A stretch of DNA of 64,000 bases. It comes from Pinus tabuliformis. Taxonomy: Eukaryota > Streptophyta > Pinopsida > Pinales > Pinaceae. Made by a program: the position numbers and the translations under genes. Below the pieces are notes generated by a model, which was not told the origin of the DNA, did not search any database, and was given only the letters and a program-made list of their open reading frames with translations. Each line of letters starts with the position of its first letter. The stretch's first letter is position 1. Below, piece after piece: positions 11,147 to 22,051 of this stretch. The stretch covers positions 450,306,014 through 450,370,013 of the forward strand of contig CM062810.1 of assembly GCA_031772625.1 (NCBI GenBank), in the 5' to 3' direction.

Positions 11147-11330
11147 TGTTGGACACCTAATCCTTAATGGGTTAGTGTGGAAGCCGAATAGACAAAAAGA
11201 AGTCCAAGAGACCTTGGGATGTGAAACCCAACGATCAAACCATGTACTATAAATGTATATCTCTTGTTAATAAAAATGTATTCTCGTGTTTTATCTTTTA
11301 GATTATGTTGTTGCCCATGTGTGTTTAACA
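11147..11330 (+). repeat. 3' LTR, 184 bp
   Basis: Same length and ends as the 5' LTR (TGTTGGACACC to GTGTTTAACA), followed by the GAGCA duplication. Confidence 0.92.
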
Positions 11331-11335
11331 GAGCA
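11331..11335 (+). repeat. Target site duplication GAGCA (right)
   Basis: Matches the five bases before the 5' LTR. Confidence 0.85.
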
Positions 11336-12240
11336 TCAAGGGAGAAAGGTTGAAAGCTACAAAGGAGAGTTATGAGTATAGTCATCAAGAATTTCAGAAT
11401 AAGGTAAGAACTTTATATCCTCTTTACATTTGTGTTGCAGTCATAAATTAGGGAATGTTTTCAAGTCTTTGTCTATTTGTTTCTAGGCTTGGTTTCTGAG
11501 CCTAGGGAGATTTGTCCTATCCGCAAGAAAATATTTGTCCATAAACAACGACAAGTGTGAATTTAGCTAATCCCAACAAGAGAACATTCTTTAAGTTTTA
11601 ATAAAAAATTAAAACATTTGAATTATCCATAAGTTTAAATTGATCATGTGTATTAGTTAATGTGTGTCATGAAGAGCGAAGAAGAAACTTGATATGATCT
11701 CTCGCAATTTCAGTGAAAAAAGAGCATACAAGATTTATGAAAATTTCACAATAAGAAGGAATTAGGTGAGTCAAAAGGTAATTAACATGAAGTTTTTCTT
11801 TGACATTTTACTAAAAATGAATTTCATAATATAAATCACTAACATGTTGTAATTTATATTGTGTAGGGATCTATAGTGAGGAAGTGGAATGTCATTGTAA
11901 GCATTTTTTTTTAAAGGATGTAAATGATGATGTCTTTGTGCTCAACTCATATAGAGTGGTGTTGGAAGTTAACGAAAATGTAGAATTATTTTATAAAATT
12001 ATGAAGTATATATTGGAAAGAACATATAGTCATACTTTTCACTCATAGTAAAAAAAATCAATCCAATGACTCTAAGAAGTAGGTTGTATATAAACTACAC
12101 GAAGCATTTCTAAAGCAATGCTCAATGAGACCCTTTAGAAACTCGCAATATCAAAATCTTACAAGAACAAAAAATATTATCGCTAAACAAGCTTTTCTAT
12201 CATATATACCAAACTATTATTTTTTTACCATATTTAATTT

Positions 12241-12260
12241 TATATATATATATATATATA
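12241..12260. repeat. (TA)10 microsatellite
   Basis: Ten uninterrupted TA units. Confidence 0.95.
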
Positions 12261-13805
12261 CTTTATTATGCAAACTCGAAAGGAAAAATAAAGAGAAAAC
12301 TAATACATTTTGGTACAAATTTCCAAAAAAAGTGTACAAGGAGATGTAAAAGGAATGAACATAATTGCATCACACTATTAGAAGACATCCCAAAAACAAC
12401 ATGTATTGGAGGTATGTACTAATTGATTTATTTCTTTATGTACATTGAATTTAAATTTAGGCATGAAATACTAATTTTCAATTTTTTTGTTGCAAAAAAG
12501 AAAAAAATATGGAACACAATCAACGCATAAGATAAGGCAACAAAGAAGAAAAAGGTCGATTGCAAAATTTGTGAGTACTTATGTTTTTTGGCTTACTTAA
12601 CATATCATATTTGTTATGATATTTATATTTAAATAATTAATTTAGACACATCCATAGATGTCTTCTAATAAGTCCTAATATAGAAAAGGAGACAACTAAA
12701 GAATTGATTGGCATTTGGTAAAGTATGGATTGTGCGTATTTTTTGAAATATGAAAAATTAACTGAGCAATATCAAAAATTAACTGAGCAATTTGTTAGTA
12801 GCTATGCTATTTAACTTCCTTTTTTTATAATTATTGGAACAACAAGAAACATTTATATTAATTATATCTATGTTTTGTCATGCGATATTAAACATGTAGG
12901 AAACAAAGTGTGGAGTGAATCGATTGGAAGATATTTTTAGAGATGGTATGGAGTATGGCTTTGAAATAATGTGTATTTCTCATTAAACACTCATTATTAT
13001 GGTACACTTTTTTATATACACAATCATGTATATTCTAGTAGATAAATGTAGATATACTTATTGCACTTTATTTTTATGTTTATTGATGGAATATGACAAG
13101 GCAGAACATCAAAAAGTTGAGAAAAAAACATTGGGTTAAGTAACCCAAGTAAAATATGACCTACAAGTGATGGAGAAATTAGGTATTCACATAGCTTAAG
13201 TGGTGACAACAATTCAAGTGATGAATGACAATTAATATAGTTGAATGTTATTGCAAGTTGACTATTTTGGAATATTTGACTATGAGAATCAAGGATTTTG
13301 TTTAATGTACTCAACATTTGTCCCAATTTCACGAGGACATATTACTAATAAGTGTAACAATTACATATTGAGATTTCACGTAAAGTATTGGACAAATTGT
13401 GTGAATTAAATGTTGATAGATTATCGATAAGTGCAACAATTAATATTGGCTACATTTTTATTATTGTGGACTTTTATGTTCTCATTTTGTATGAGGATGG
13501 GTCTTTTATTATATACTGTAAAATGTCTTTCTTATTTTATTGCATTTTCCAATGTTTTAAAATGTTGCATTGCATACTATTATATGGATGATTTACATTG
13601 CTACAAATAACAAAAGGTGTAATTCATTGGATAATGCATCAAAGCTATCATTATATCAAAATGCAATAATTTAAATATAAATTCAATTTTATTATAAAAT
13701 TGTTTAATTTTAAGAAGATTAAGGAGGATCTTCCTTAAAAAAAAATAAAAATAAAAACCTAAACTAATACATATCGGTGTGTTGTATTATTTTAAACTCA
13801 CTAAA

Positions 13806-13895
13806 TAATGTGTGCATTATAAATAATATTAACGTGTGCATTATAAATAAATATTAAATAATATTAATGTGTGCATTATAAATAAATATTAGTGT
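13806..13895 (+). repeat. Short tandem repeat TGTGCATTATAAATA
   Basis: Three diverged copies of GTGTGCATTATAAATA plus an ATATTAA spacer occur in a row. Similar TGCATAATAA wording recurs beyond LINE-1 at 21.7-21.85 kb, suggesting one AT-rich element split by the LINE. Confidence 0.65.
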
Positions 13896-14080
13896 AATTT
13901 TATGGATAAGACGCATCGATGCTTATTCAATATATTACCACACAAATGCTAAAAAAATGTGGAAAACCAACATTAGTTTAATCAACCTAATATGTTATTA
14001 TATTTATCCTTTCAAAATATTACAATGTTCACAATTACAATATACATACTTCAAATATAATACGCGCAACAATGTTTAGT

Positions 14081-14096
14081 AACAAAGAATAGCACT
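14081..14096 (+). repeat. LINE-1 target site duplication (left)
   Basis: AACAAAGAATAGCACT, repeated right after the poly(A) at 21439-21454. The first two A could belong to the tail, so the duplication is 14-16 bp. Confidence 0.92.
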
Positions 14097-14360
14097 GATT
14101 TTGAAAGATGATTCACGGAGATGCTGGAAGAACTGGAGCCTGACTGCTAGGGTTCTGTACTCTTCTCAGACGGCGCAGCCTGATCTGCGCAGATAACCAT
14201 CGCGGACCTGACCCTGCACCCAGAAATCACTCAACTGCATTGTAAGGGAACGAAGGGTAAATGGATAACCCTAGGGGGGGTTACGGCGACCTCCCCCAAG
14301 GCAAACAAATCGCAGCACCAAACCGAAAGAACGATACTCTTTGGATCGATCAACGAGAAT

Positions 14361-15851
14361 GTGATCAACCAGGAGATCCCGCGCCGGCATGAGCGCAATG
14401 GCAAAGACAAACTGGAAAATAAGGCGGATGAAGAAACAGGGCGGAATAACCGACCAGACGGTACCCCGAAGGTCTCCTCGACCACCTGCAAACCAATAGC
14501 AACAGATCGACCCAGAATCGAACTGCCGGGAGAAAAAATAGAAGAAAGAATCCAGTTTATGACAGATCATGCACTCATCGGAAAATTTATAGGGTTTTGG
14601 CCGACGGAAAAAGCCCTACACAGTTGGATCGCAGCGAAATGGAAGCCTAACGGCGATGTGACTCTGCAGCTAGGCCCAAAAGGATTCTTCATAGCGATCT
14701 TCTTTTGCCTGGAAGATAAATACAGAATCCTAATTGAGGGACCCTACTTCTTCAACTCAGTCGGCTTATACTTAAGGGACTGGGCACCCAGATTCAACCC
14801 GGATAAGGAGGACCTCACATGGGCTCCGGTCTGGATAAGACTATACTCACTCCCAGATGAGTTCTGGGGTGAGGATATCCTGAGAAACATTGGAAATGGT
14901 TTGGGGGAATACATTAAGGCAGCTGAAGAAACAAAAATGCTTAGATACACATCATACGCCCACACCTGTGTCTTCATGCGTCTGGACAAAACTCTGCCAG
15001 AATCGGTAAGTCTCTCTCACCGTGACTATGAATGGATTCAACCCTTAGACTATGAACATGTCCCGTTTCGATGCTGTAAATGCCATGCCATAGGGCATCT
15101 TTTTAGAGATTTCCCCCTAAATGTTAAAGCTACTGCCCCTAACCCCTCTGAATCTCTGACCCATGATGGCTTCACCAAAGCCCCTACCCGCAAACGAGCT
15201 CATAAAAAATCAACAACAGGGAAGAAACCCCAGCAAAATAATACCTCTGACCCTGTGGTCAGAAACAGCTTTGGAATCCTGGCTCAATCCACGGAAGAGC
15301 AAAACACATCCTCTCCCCCCAACTCTGATATCCCTTCCTCCTCCACCCAGCCACCTCCTCCAGCCCCCTCCTCTGATCCACCTCCAACCAAAGCAGCCCC
15401 AGATAACCCCTCGGAAAGCAAGGAAAAGCAGGTGGAAAAAGAAAATGAAATGGAGGTTGACGGATCCTCAGACCCTCTCCAAAGCCCAAACATGCCCACG
15501 GAAGAAGACAACCAGATGCAACGCATGGAGGAAGAACCGGAAAGTATCGATCTAAATGGATTAGACATATTGGAACTAGAAGCAACATGCAAAAAGAAAG
15601 CTTATGAAAGCATCCCAGAGTTTCAGCTTAACAAACTGGAAATGGTTATTTCCAGAGCATACCAACAGCACCAGCTTGGCATCCAATCAGGAAGCCAATG
15701 GGATTTAGGCCAAACTCCAAAAGACTCCAAAAAAAGAGGAAGAAGAACTGATCTCCAAAGAACAATAGCGGTAGGGAAGATCCTGGTAGACTCAGGCAGG
15801 TATGCTAAGCTTATGAAGTACTACAAGCCCTCTACCAATAGTGAATCATGA
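14361..15851 (+). CDS. LINE-1 ORF1: DUF4283/zinc-knuckle RNA-binding protein
   Basis: An intact 496-residue frame. Residues about 60-200 form a DUF4283 domain (phrases GKFIGFWPTEKALHSWIAAK, GPYFFNSVGLYLRDWAPRFN, APVWIRLYSLPDEFW, IRNIGNGLGEYI-like), the usual ORF1 RNA-binding module of plant L1 elements. At about 238-251 lies a knuckle CCKCHAIGHLFRDF: the spacing is CX2CX4HX4 and the final Cys is Phe, which should weaken zinc binding. The C-terminal half is rich in Pro/Ser/Thr, then acidic, then basic (KKRGRRTDLQ), as is typical of a disordered tail. The stop overlaps the ORF2 start as ATGA, suggesting that ribosomes reinitiate. Its expected role is to coat LINE RNA in the ribonucleoprotein. 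The start at 14361 is the first ATG of the frame in a GC-rich leader. Confidence 0.92.
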   Translation: MINQEIPRRHERNGKDKLENKADEETGRNNRPDGTPKVSSTTCKPIATDRPRIELPGEKIEERIQFMTDHALIGKFIGFWPTEKALHSWIAAKWKPNGDVTLQLGPKGFFIAIFFCLEDKYRILIEGPYFFNSVGLYLRDWAPRFNPDKEDLTWAPVWIRLYSLPDEFWGEDILRNIGNGLGEYIKAAEETKMLRYTSYAHTCVFMRLDKTLPESVSLSHRDYEWIQPLDYEHVPFRCCKCHAIGHLFRDFPLNVKATAPNPSESLTHDGFTKAPTRKRAHKKSTTGKKPQQNNTSDPVVRNSFGILAQSTEEQNTSSPPNSDIPSSSTQPPPPAPSSDPPPTKAAPDNPSESKEKQVEKENEMEVDGSSDPLQSPNMPTEEDNQMQRMEEEPESIDLNGLDILELEATCKKKAYESIPEFQLNKLEMVISRAYQQHQLGIQSGSQWDLGQTPKDSKKRGRRTDLQRTIAVGKILVDSGRYAKLMKYYKPSTNSES

Positions 15852-18800
15852 AGCTCATTTCATGGAACCTAAGGGGGCTCAATAGCCCAGGAAAACTCAG
15901 AATGCTAAAAAATATGTTAAGAATGGAAAAGCCGCAAATATGCTTTCTCCAAGAGACAAAATGTAACAGCTCAACTCTAGAAACGATCCTCTCTAAAGCC
16001 TGGCCAGGATGTCAATCGGTGGCTGTGGATGCCTCTGGCGCATCTGGGGGGTTAGCTATCGCATGGAACTCTCAAGCACTTACCCTCACGGACTTTCATG
16101 CTTCACATAGTCTAATTCAGGCTGCTTTCCACATAATAGGCACGAATATACATGGGAATCTCTCGAATGTATACTTCCCTCAGGAAGAAAAGGAAAAAAT
16201 TGCTCTCCTCCACACCATAGAAGCTCTTAACTCCAATAGAAGGCACCCACTCTGGATTGTTGGAGGGGATTTTAACATGATAACAAAATTGGAGGCAGAA
16301 ACAGGCTGGAACAGGAAAATACCCACTTTAAAGACTTTATCCAGAACGCATCCCTGATAGATTTACATTTTTGCAATGGCACTTTTACATGGAGCAACCG
16401 AAGAGCAGGCAAGCATCAAATAGCCTCCAAGCTAGATCGGTTTCTAATCTCAGACAACTTGATTCACCTAGGGGGAGACTTCTCGGCAACCATTCTTCCA
16501 CACTCAGGATCCGATCACTGGCCGGTTGCCCTTCAATGGCAACGTCCTGGCAGCACCACAAGAAGACCTTTTCGCTTCGAGGAATTTTGGTTCACCCATC
16601 CCTCACTGAAAGATCTGGTTCACTCTACATGGACATCCTTCAGGCCTCCAGACGGCTCCAAGATGTACCAGTTCCAACAGAAACTCAAACATCTAAAGCT
16701 CTGCCTCAAGCGATGGAACAGAGAGACCTTTGGAAACATCTTCAAGGCGCAACATGATCTTCAAAAAGCCCTGAAGGAACTGCAGCAAGAAATAAGTACA
16801 GGAGGCCACACAGAGAGAACCCTTAAGCAGGAGCATCTCATCCACAATCAGCTTGAGGAGAGAAGAAAGCAGGAGGAGATATACTGGAAGCAAAAGTCCA
16901 GAATCAGATGGTTGAAAGAGGGAGAACGAAACACCAAATTCTTTCACAGAACCACTGTGCAACATAGAATGTGCAATAATATCCCTTACATTCAAAAATC
17001 AGGAGGAGAAAGGGTGGAACAGCATGAAGAAATTGAGAAGGAACTCCTCAATCACTTCAAGCAAGTCCATCAAGAGCCTGATATCAACAGACGTCCTGCA
17101 ATTGAAAGAATCATACGCAATGTGCCAAAATTAATCACAGCGGAGCACAATGAACTCCTCCTCAGTCCAATTCAAATACAGGAAGTGGACGTAGCTATGG
17201 CTCAGCTTAAAGAAGGTAAAGCTCCCGGCCCGGACGGTTTCACCACCACTTTCTTTCACAAGTTCTGGGAACTGATAAAATTGGAAGTATGGGAAGTGGT
17301 AGAGGAATCGCGAGTGAATCACTGGCTGCTTCCCTCACTCAACTCCACCTTCATAGCCTTAATCCCAAAAGAGGAGGACTCGATCAAACCGGACAAATTC
17401 AGGCCGATCGCACTCTGCAACGTAATATACAAAGTCATCTCCAAAGTCATTGCAAACAGGCTAAAGCCCCTCTTGCCAATGCTCATTTCTCCGGAACAGT
17501 CAGGATATGTGGAGGGGAGACAGATTATGGATGGCATCATCCTCTCGCATGAGATCATACACACTCTTAAGCACTCAAAACAGGCAGGTATGCTCCTAAA
17601 ACTTGATCTTTCCAAAGCATTTGATAAACTCAGCTGGGATTATGTACAGCAAATGCTAACTGCTTTTGGTTTTAGTCCTGCATGGATTCGCTGGGTTATA
17701 ATCCTAATCTCCTCCACTAGCTTTTCCATACTCGTAAATGGGATCCCCTCTCGACCCTTCTCCCCCTCCCGAGGCATAAGGCAAGGGGACCCTCTTTCCC
17801 CCTTCCTCTTTGTATTAATGGCTGAAGGACTGGGACGTCACATTAATAATGCCCTTCACACTCATCAGCTTAGAGGTCTCTCCATACATCAATTGCCTGC
17901 CATTTCCCATCAACAATTTGTTGATGACACCATGCTCTTTGGTTACCCCTCCGTTCAAGAAGCCTCCAGATTTAAAGCCGTGCTCAATGACTTCGCTGAA
18001 GCCTCTGGAACCAGCATCAATTGTTCCAAATCGCAGATCTTCTTCTTTAATACCCCTCCGGTTGTCAAGTCTGCTATAGTCCACATTTTGGGGTTCCCTA
18101 TTGCCACCCTTCCCTCCAAATACCTTGGGGCCCCCCTCACTCTCTCTGCCATCAAGCACTCATCATGGTGCAACCTTATTGAAAAGGTTGAATCCTGTCT
18201 CAACCAGTGGACACACAGAGCCTTGAACTTAGTCAGCCGCGCAGTGCTCATAAAGGTCGTTCTTCAAGCAATGTCGCTGTACTTATTCTCCATCCTGGCT
18301 GCACCAAAATGGGTCCTAAAAAGACTAAGGAATATTCAGAGAGGCTTCCTTTGGGGAAGCAATGCAACTAATCGCAAATGGGCACTGGTAAAGTGGAGCA
18401 CTGTATGCAAACCAAAAGCAAAAGGAGGCATTGGTCTAAGAGATCCCGAGCACAGCAATGCCATCATGGGAGCCAAAATTTGGTGGCAATGGCTCACCAA
18501 TCCAGGTAAACCCTGGGTCACATTATGGACGGAAAAGTATGCCAATCATCGACCCCAGGAAGAACTCATCAGATTAAAGCCCAATGATAAAGGATCGCTA
18601 ATTTGGAATGCAGCCAAAGAACACTATCAAATGATTCAGCAGCACAGCTTCTGGGAGGTAAGAAACGGCCACACCACTAGATTTTGGACAGACGCCTGGA
18701 ATCAAATGCCTATTCTTAGCAATGTTCTGAACCTGCCACCGGACATCATTGAGGAGGAGACACAGCAAGCTAAGATCAGGCAGTACTGGACTCAGGAATC

Positions 18801-20139
18801 GGAGAAAGGCTTCAGGATTTGGAAACCGGGTAACCATGTACTCACAAATGAAGATCTCCAAATCTCCATGGAGCTGGAAAGGGAACTCAGCAAAAGGAAA
18901 ATTAGGTACGACGAGAGTAGAGACATTCTAAGGTGGGGATACCAACCGAAAGGAACTTTCACCACGTCCGAGGCCTACAAAATCATATGCAATGACTCTG
19001 TTCCCCAGGACCCAATCTGGAGTAAAATTTGGAGTTCTGGCTCCTGGCCCAAAATCTGTCACTTTCTCTGGTTGGTAGGACATCAGAGAATTCTAACCTG
19101 GGACAAGCTTAGAAGAAGAAACTTTCATGGCCCCTCCATCTGTTTCAACTGCAACGCCCATGAGGAAACTCTCCAACATCTGCTGGACTCTTGCCCCCTG
19201 GCAAATCAACTTTGGGAAAAGGCGAGCTTTCGGTGTCAAAGAAGATGTAGACTTGAGAATGAAATCACGAGTTCTATACGTCAATGGAAACAGGACCCTT
19301 ACAAGAGTGAAATCCTCAATCATCTTTGGAGACTAATTCCCTGGCTAGTTTTGTGGAGCATATGGAAGGAGCGAAATAAGTGTATTTTTAAAAATCAGTG
19401 CTCTTCGATAGACAGCATTTGGAACCTGCTCTGCAGAAATCTTCAAGAGACTCTTATGCTAAAACACTGGAAGGAGGAGGACTGGCCTACGCTAGCCAAC
19501 GAGAAAACCATTATGGACAACTGGCAAATACATCATACTCAAGGCTCTCACAAGCTGGACCACTCTAAAACCAGCAATAAAAATCAGAACACATGGAAGC
19601 CCCCACCAAAGTATACATTCAAACTCAACTTTGATGGGGCCTCAAAAGGGAACCCTGGTCTCGTAGGCTTTGGAGGAATAATAAGGAATCGTGAAGGTGT
19701 TCCCCTGATGTTGTATTTCGGAAACATTGGATGGGACACCAACAATTCAGCTGAGCTAGAGGGTCTATGGCAGGGATTACTACTTGCTGGGGGACACAAC
19801 TTTCACCCCCTGGAGGTGGAAGGAGATTCTCAGATCCTCATAAACATGGCCAAAAAAATCCTAAATGGATCCCAGGCCAGGAAAATAGCCACCAGCTGGA
19901 GGCTTGAAGCAAGACTGGAGGCCATAGAACGTGAGCTCCATAACAACAGAGCAATCACCTTCACACACACAAGACGGGAGGGCAACAGGGTTGCAGACTT
20001 CATGGCCAATGTGGGAGTGGAGACTGACCACTCTCTAATCACAGGGCAGCTGAACACTATTTTAACACATGACAAGGCTCAAGAGTGCTCTCGACTGGTC
20101 CAGAAAGACGCAGCTCCCCCGGATGCGGGTGCTAACTGA
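15848..20139 (+). pseudogene. LINE-1 ORF2: endonuclease, reverse transcriptase, RNase H; one frameshift
   Basis: About 1,430 codons in two frames. Part one (15848 to about 16300) is an APE-type endonuclease: MKLISWNLRGLNSPGK, QETK and GGDFNMI carry the catalytic residues. A one-base loss near 16290-16305 shifts the frame; the domain resumes as KDFIQNASLIDLHFCNGTFT and ends with SGSDHWPVAL. Then come the reverse transcriptase (GKAPGPDGF, FRPIALCNVIYKVISKVIAN, LKLDLSKAFDKLSWDYV, GIRQGDPLSPFLF, catalytic QFVDDTML with both Asp present), a zf-RVT Cys/His segment (ICFNCNAHEETLQHLLDSCP, near 19140-19200), and a C-terminal RNase H (NFDGASKGNPG, NNSAELEGL, EGDSQIL, REGNRVADFMAN) with its acidic residues kept. 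It would nick DNA and copy the LINE RNA at the target. Only the frameshift disables it. Confidence 0.93.
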
Positions 20140-20140
20140 G

Positions 20141-21052
20141 ATGGGACAGGCGAAGGGGGATGGCCACATGCCGGCCAATGGCCATCACGTGGCAGCCGTA
20201 GACAATACAGCTATCGATCGCAGATGGTATAAGGTGGAATGGCAGGGGTTAGTTAATGCTCCGCGAGGTAATTCGGCTCAGGCGATGGCAGCAGTTATGG
20301 CGGGTGAGCTCCAACGCAGGGCCGGTGAAGTCATAAGGGATATCACAGTATATGATCAGAGAATGTTGGTGGTAATGCAGTTGCCTGGCCTCTCCGTCTC
20401 TGTCGGGATATCTTCTCCGTCTGTCTGGTTCATCCCTCAGTCGGCTTTGGTTGCAGGGGGTCTGGTTGCAGGGGGTCGGGATTACCCCGTGGTCTGTTGG
20501 AATTTCTTTCCCTTGCCTCCTGCGAGAATGGTGAGACCTCGACAGCGTCTGCTTAGCCGCTGAGGCACTTCCAGAGGGGGAATCTCGCGCAGTCATGAAG
20601 CGGACAATGTTGTCCATTGCTGCCACTGCAACATTGCTCGCTCCACTGGCGCTAACCCCCTCCATTCCAGCCAATTCATGGATGCAGGGGCTTCGAGCTC
20701 GAATGCCTTGCCTGCCTTTGGCTCGGCTATCTTCAATTTCAGCAGTGCCATGAACAATCCGCAGATCAGTGCGCATGTCTCAGTCTTGTTCATCGAAAAT
20801 GTCCGGGAAGATGAGGACGCCCTGGATGAACAGGGGCAGAGGACGACTGACAATCAGAAGCATGAAGCACAGGCCCCTAAAGCTGATAAGGAGCAGAAGG
20901 TTAAAGGTGTGGCCTCAGATCCGGAAAATGTAGAGCAACGCAAGCAAGAACAGAGGGCGGGAACTGGCGGGGAGGAAGACACCTTTCCCACTGCTGCTGA
21001 AAGAGAAGCCTATGGTTGGTGCCGGGTAGAGGAAGTGCAAATGGACGATTGA
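20141..21052 (+). pseudogene. LINE-1 ORF3: novel 303-codon frame after ORF2, one stop
   Basis: The ATG at 20141 lies one base after the ORF2 stop (TGA-G-ATG). The frame stays open for 303 codons apart from a single TGA at 20561-20563, which a CGA-to-TGA change would explain. The first part is mixed hydrophobic/basic (RRWYKVEWQGLVNAPRGNSA, VIRDITVYDQRMLVVMQLPG, GRDYPVVCWNFFP). After the stop comes a Cys/His cluster (HCCHCNIARSTG), then Ser/Ala-rich sequence and a strongly charged tail (QKHEAQAPKADKEQKVKG). I recognise no domain. Its length is close to the 305 residues of the frame in the same place in LINE-3, which argues for a real third ORF and not leftover sequence. Its function is unknown; a binding or scaffold role is only a guess. 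Confidence 0.6.
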
Positions 21053-21440
21053 TGACACCCGCGCACAAGGTTTCTATGGCTTTTTGTTTGGTCTTCTGAT
21101 GTCTTCTGTTGTTTGTTTCTTGACTCAGTTATAGTAACAATGCTTCTGGTCTCTTTCGTGCCCTGGTTTAATGTCTCTGTTCCTGAATTTTGTGTCAATG
21201 ATTGGGGTAAGGTAAGTCTCCCCTGCGAGGGATGAAATGGTTGGTGCCCCTGCGTGGGCATGCTCTTATGGAAGTCTGGCTCTTGTGTCTGGCGCCCCTG
21301 CATGGGCTAGTTTTTTTGGATGCCTCAATTGCTCTCGGGTGACATACCCAGAGCCTGATTCTCTCTTGTTTCACCATGATGTATTTTTTGACTCCTATAC
21401 ATAATATAATAGTTTAGTCTTTTACCGAGAAAAAAAAAAA
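21053..21440 (+). other. LINE-1 3' untranslated region and poly(A)
   Basis: A T-rich tail region contains a repeated phrase around GCCCCTGCGTGGGC/GCCCCTGCATGGGC (21245 and 21293) and ends TTTTACCGAG plus ten A (21431-21440), resembling other plant L1 tails. Confidence 0.8.
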
Positions 21441-21454
21441 CAAAGAATAGCACT
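21439..21454 (+). repeat. LINE-1 target site duplication (right)
   Basis: AACAAAGAATAGCACT, identical to 14081-14096. Confidence 0.92.
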
Positions 21455-21687
21455 AATATCTCACCTGTAATTTTTGAAAATTCACATTCTTTAGTGCACA
21501 TGGAAATATAGCATTGATGTATTTATATGTCCAATACAAAGGTCAATATCCACCGACGTTTATTTAGGTGTATGAGCATTGACAATTTTAAACAAAATGA
21601 TCAAACCAAAGTGTAAAAAATATGTGAGTGCCACTATGCCACAACTTAAAAATGAACTACCCGACACATAATATTTATACAAGAATT

Positions 21688-21847
21688 GGTGTGTCATATA
21701 ACAAAAAAGAAAAATCAATGCATAATAATTATATGAGCATTGGTGCATTTAGTTTTCTATATGTATTGGTATGTCATATAACAAAAAAAACATGACTAAT
21801 GCATAATAATTATATGAGCACTTGTGTGTTTACCTTGATGTATGCAC
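21688..21847 (+). repeat. 80-bp tandem duplication
   Basis: TGTCATATAACAAAAAA at 21692 and 21772 begins two copies that both continue to GCATAATAATTATATGAGCA. Confidence 0.75.
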
Positions 21848-21980
21848 TGGTGTATGTCCATTATATATGCATTCATGTGTGTTATCAATATGAACATTGA
21901 AAAACAAAACCTCAAGTCACCCAAATTTTTTTAGTTCTAGGGAACATTTGCTAAAACCTCTTTTATGAATAATAGTGTTT

Positions 21981-22051
21981 GTAACAAAGGTTTTTTTGAA
22001 AATTTTCCCCAACCTTGTAACACTAAAAATGTTTGTAAAAACCTTTGTTAC
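21981..22051. repeat. 15-bp perfect inverted repeat with nested second stem
   Basis: GTAACAAAGGTTTTT (21981-21995) is the exact reverse complement of AAAAACCTTTGTTAC (22037-22051). A competing stem pairs CCTTGTAACA (22014-22023) with TGTTACAAGG (22046-22055). It could be a MITE-like end or a transcribed hairpin; the element borders are unknown. Confidence 0.75.

Larger units (their letters stand above)
7069..11330 (+). mobile_element. Complete gag-only LTR retrotransposon (TR-GAG type)
   Basis: Two 184-bp direct repeats starting TG and ending CA bound 3.9 kb of internal sequence. The 5-bp duplication GAGCA lies on both outer sides (7064-7068 and 11331-11335). A tRNA-iMet-type primer site touches the 5' LTR and a purine-rich tract touches the 3' LTR. 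I count seven differences between the LTRs (about 4%), so the insertion is moderately old. The only protein trace is a gag-like frame with zinc knuckles at 9646-10614; no protease, reverse transcriptase, RNase H or integrase phrase is visible in any frame. This matches the terminal-repeat-with-GAG class of non-autonomous elements, which need enzymes from a partner. LTRs this short also recall TRIMs, but the interior is much longer than in TRIMs. Confidence 0.9.
11336..14080. other. No gene seen; AT-rich decayed repeat
   Basis: The sequence just after the LTR element continues the target into which it jumped. Beyond that it is strongly AT-rich, with only short chance frames, a TA microsatellite and a short tandem motif near the right end. 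The right end (about 13.6 kb on) resumes after LINE-1 at 21.45 kb. Confidence 0.45.
14097..21440 (+). mobile_element. LINE-1: near-intact plant L1 retrotransposon with three ORFs
   Basis: A 7.3-kb element bounded by a 16-bp target duplication and a poly(A) tail, with an untranslated 5' region (14097-14360), ORF1 (nucleic-acid binding), ORF2 (endonuclease, reverse transcriptase, RNase H), a third ORF, and a 3' end TTTTACCGAG followed by A10. The higher GC content stands out from the AT-rich flanks. Only three lesions are obvious: the last Cys of the ORF1 zinc knuckle is Phe, ORF2 has one frameshift in the endonuclease, and ORF3 has one stop. It is therefore much younger than LINE-2 and LINE-3. 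The full length and intact 5' end mean reverse transcription reached the promoter region. Confidence 0.93.

Noticed and set aside
13080..13400. Reverse-strand frame near 13.0-13.3 kb as a gene
   Set aside because: Low-complexity AT-rich wording without family resemblance.
16371..16757. A 128-residue frame inside LINE-1 ORF2
   Set aside because: It is a shadow frame; the endonuclease and linker protein runs in another frame here.
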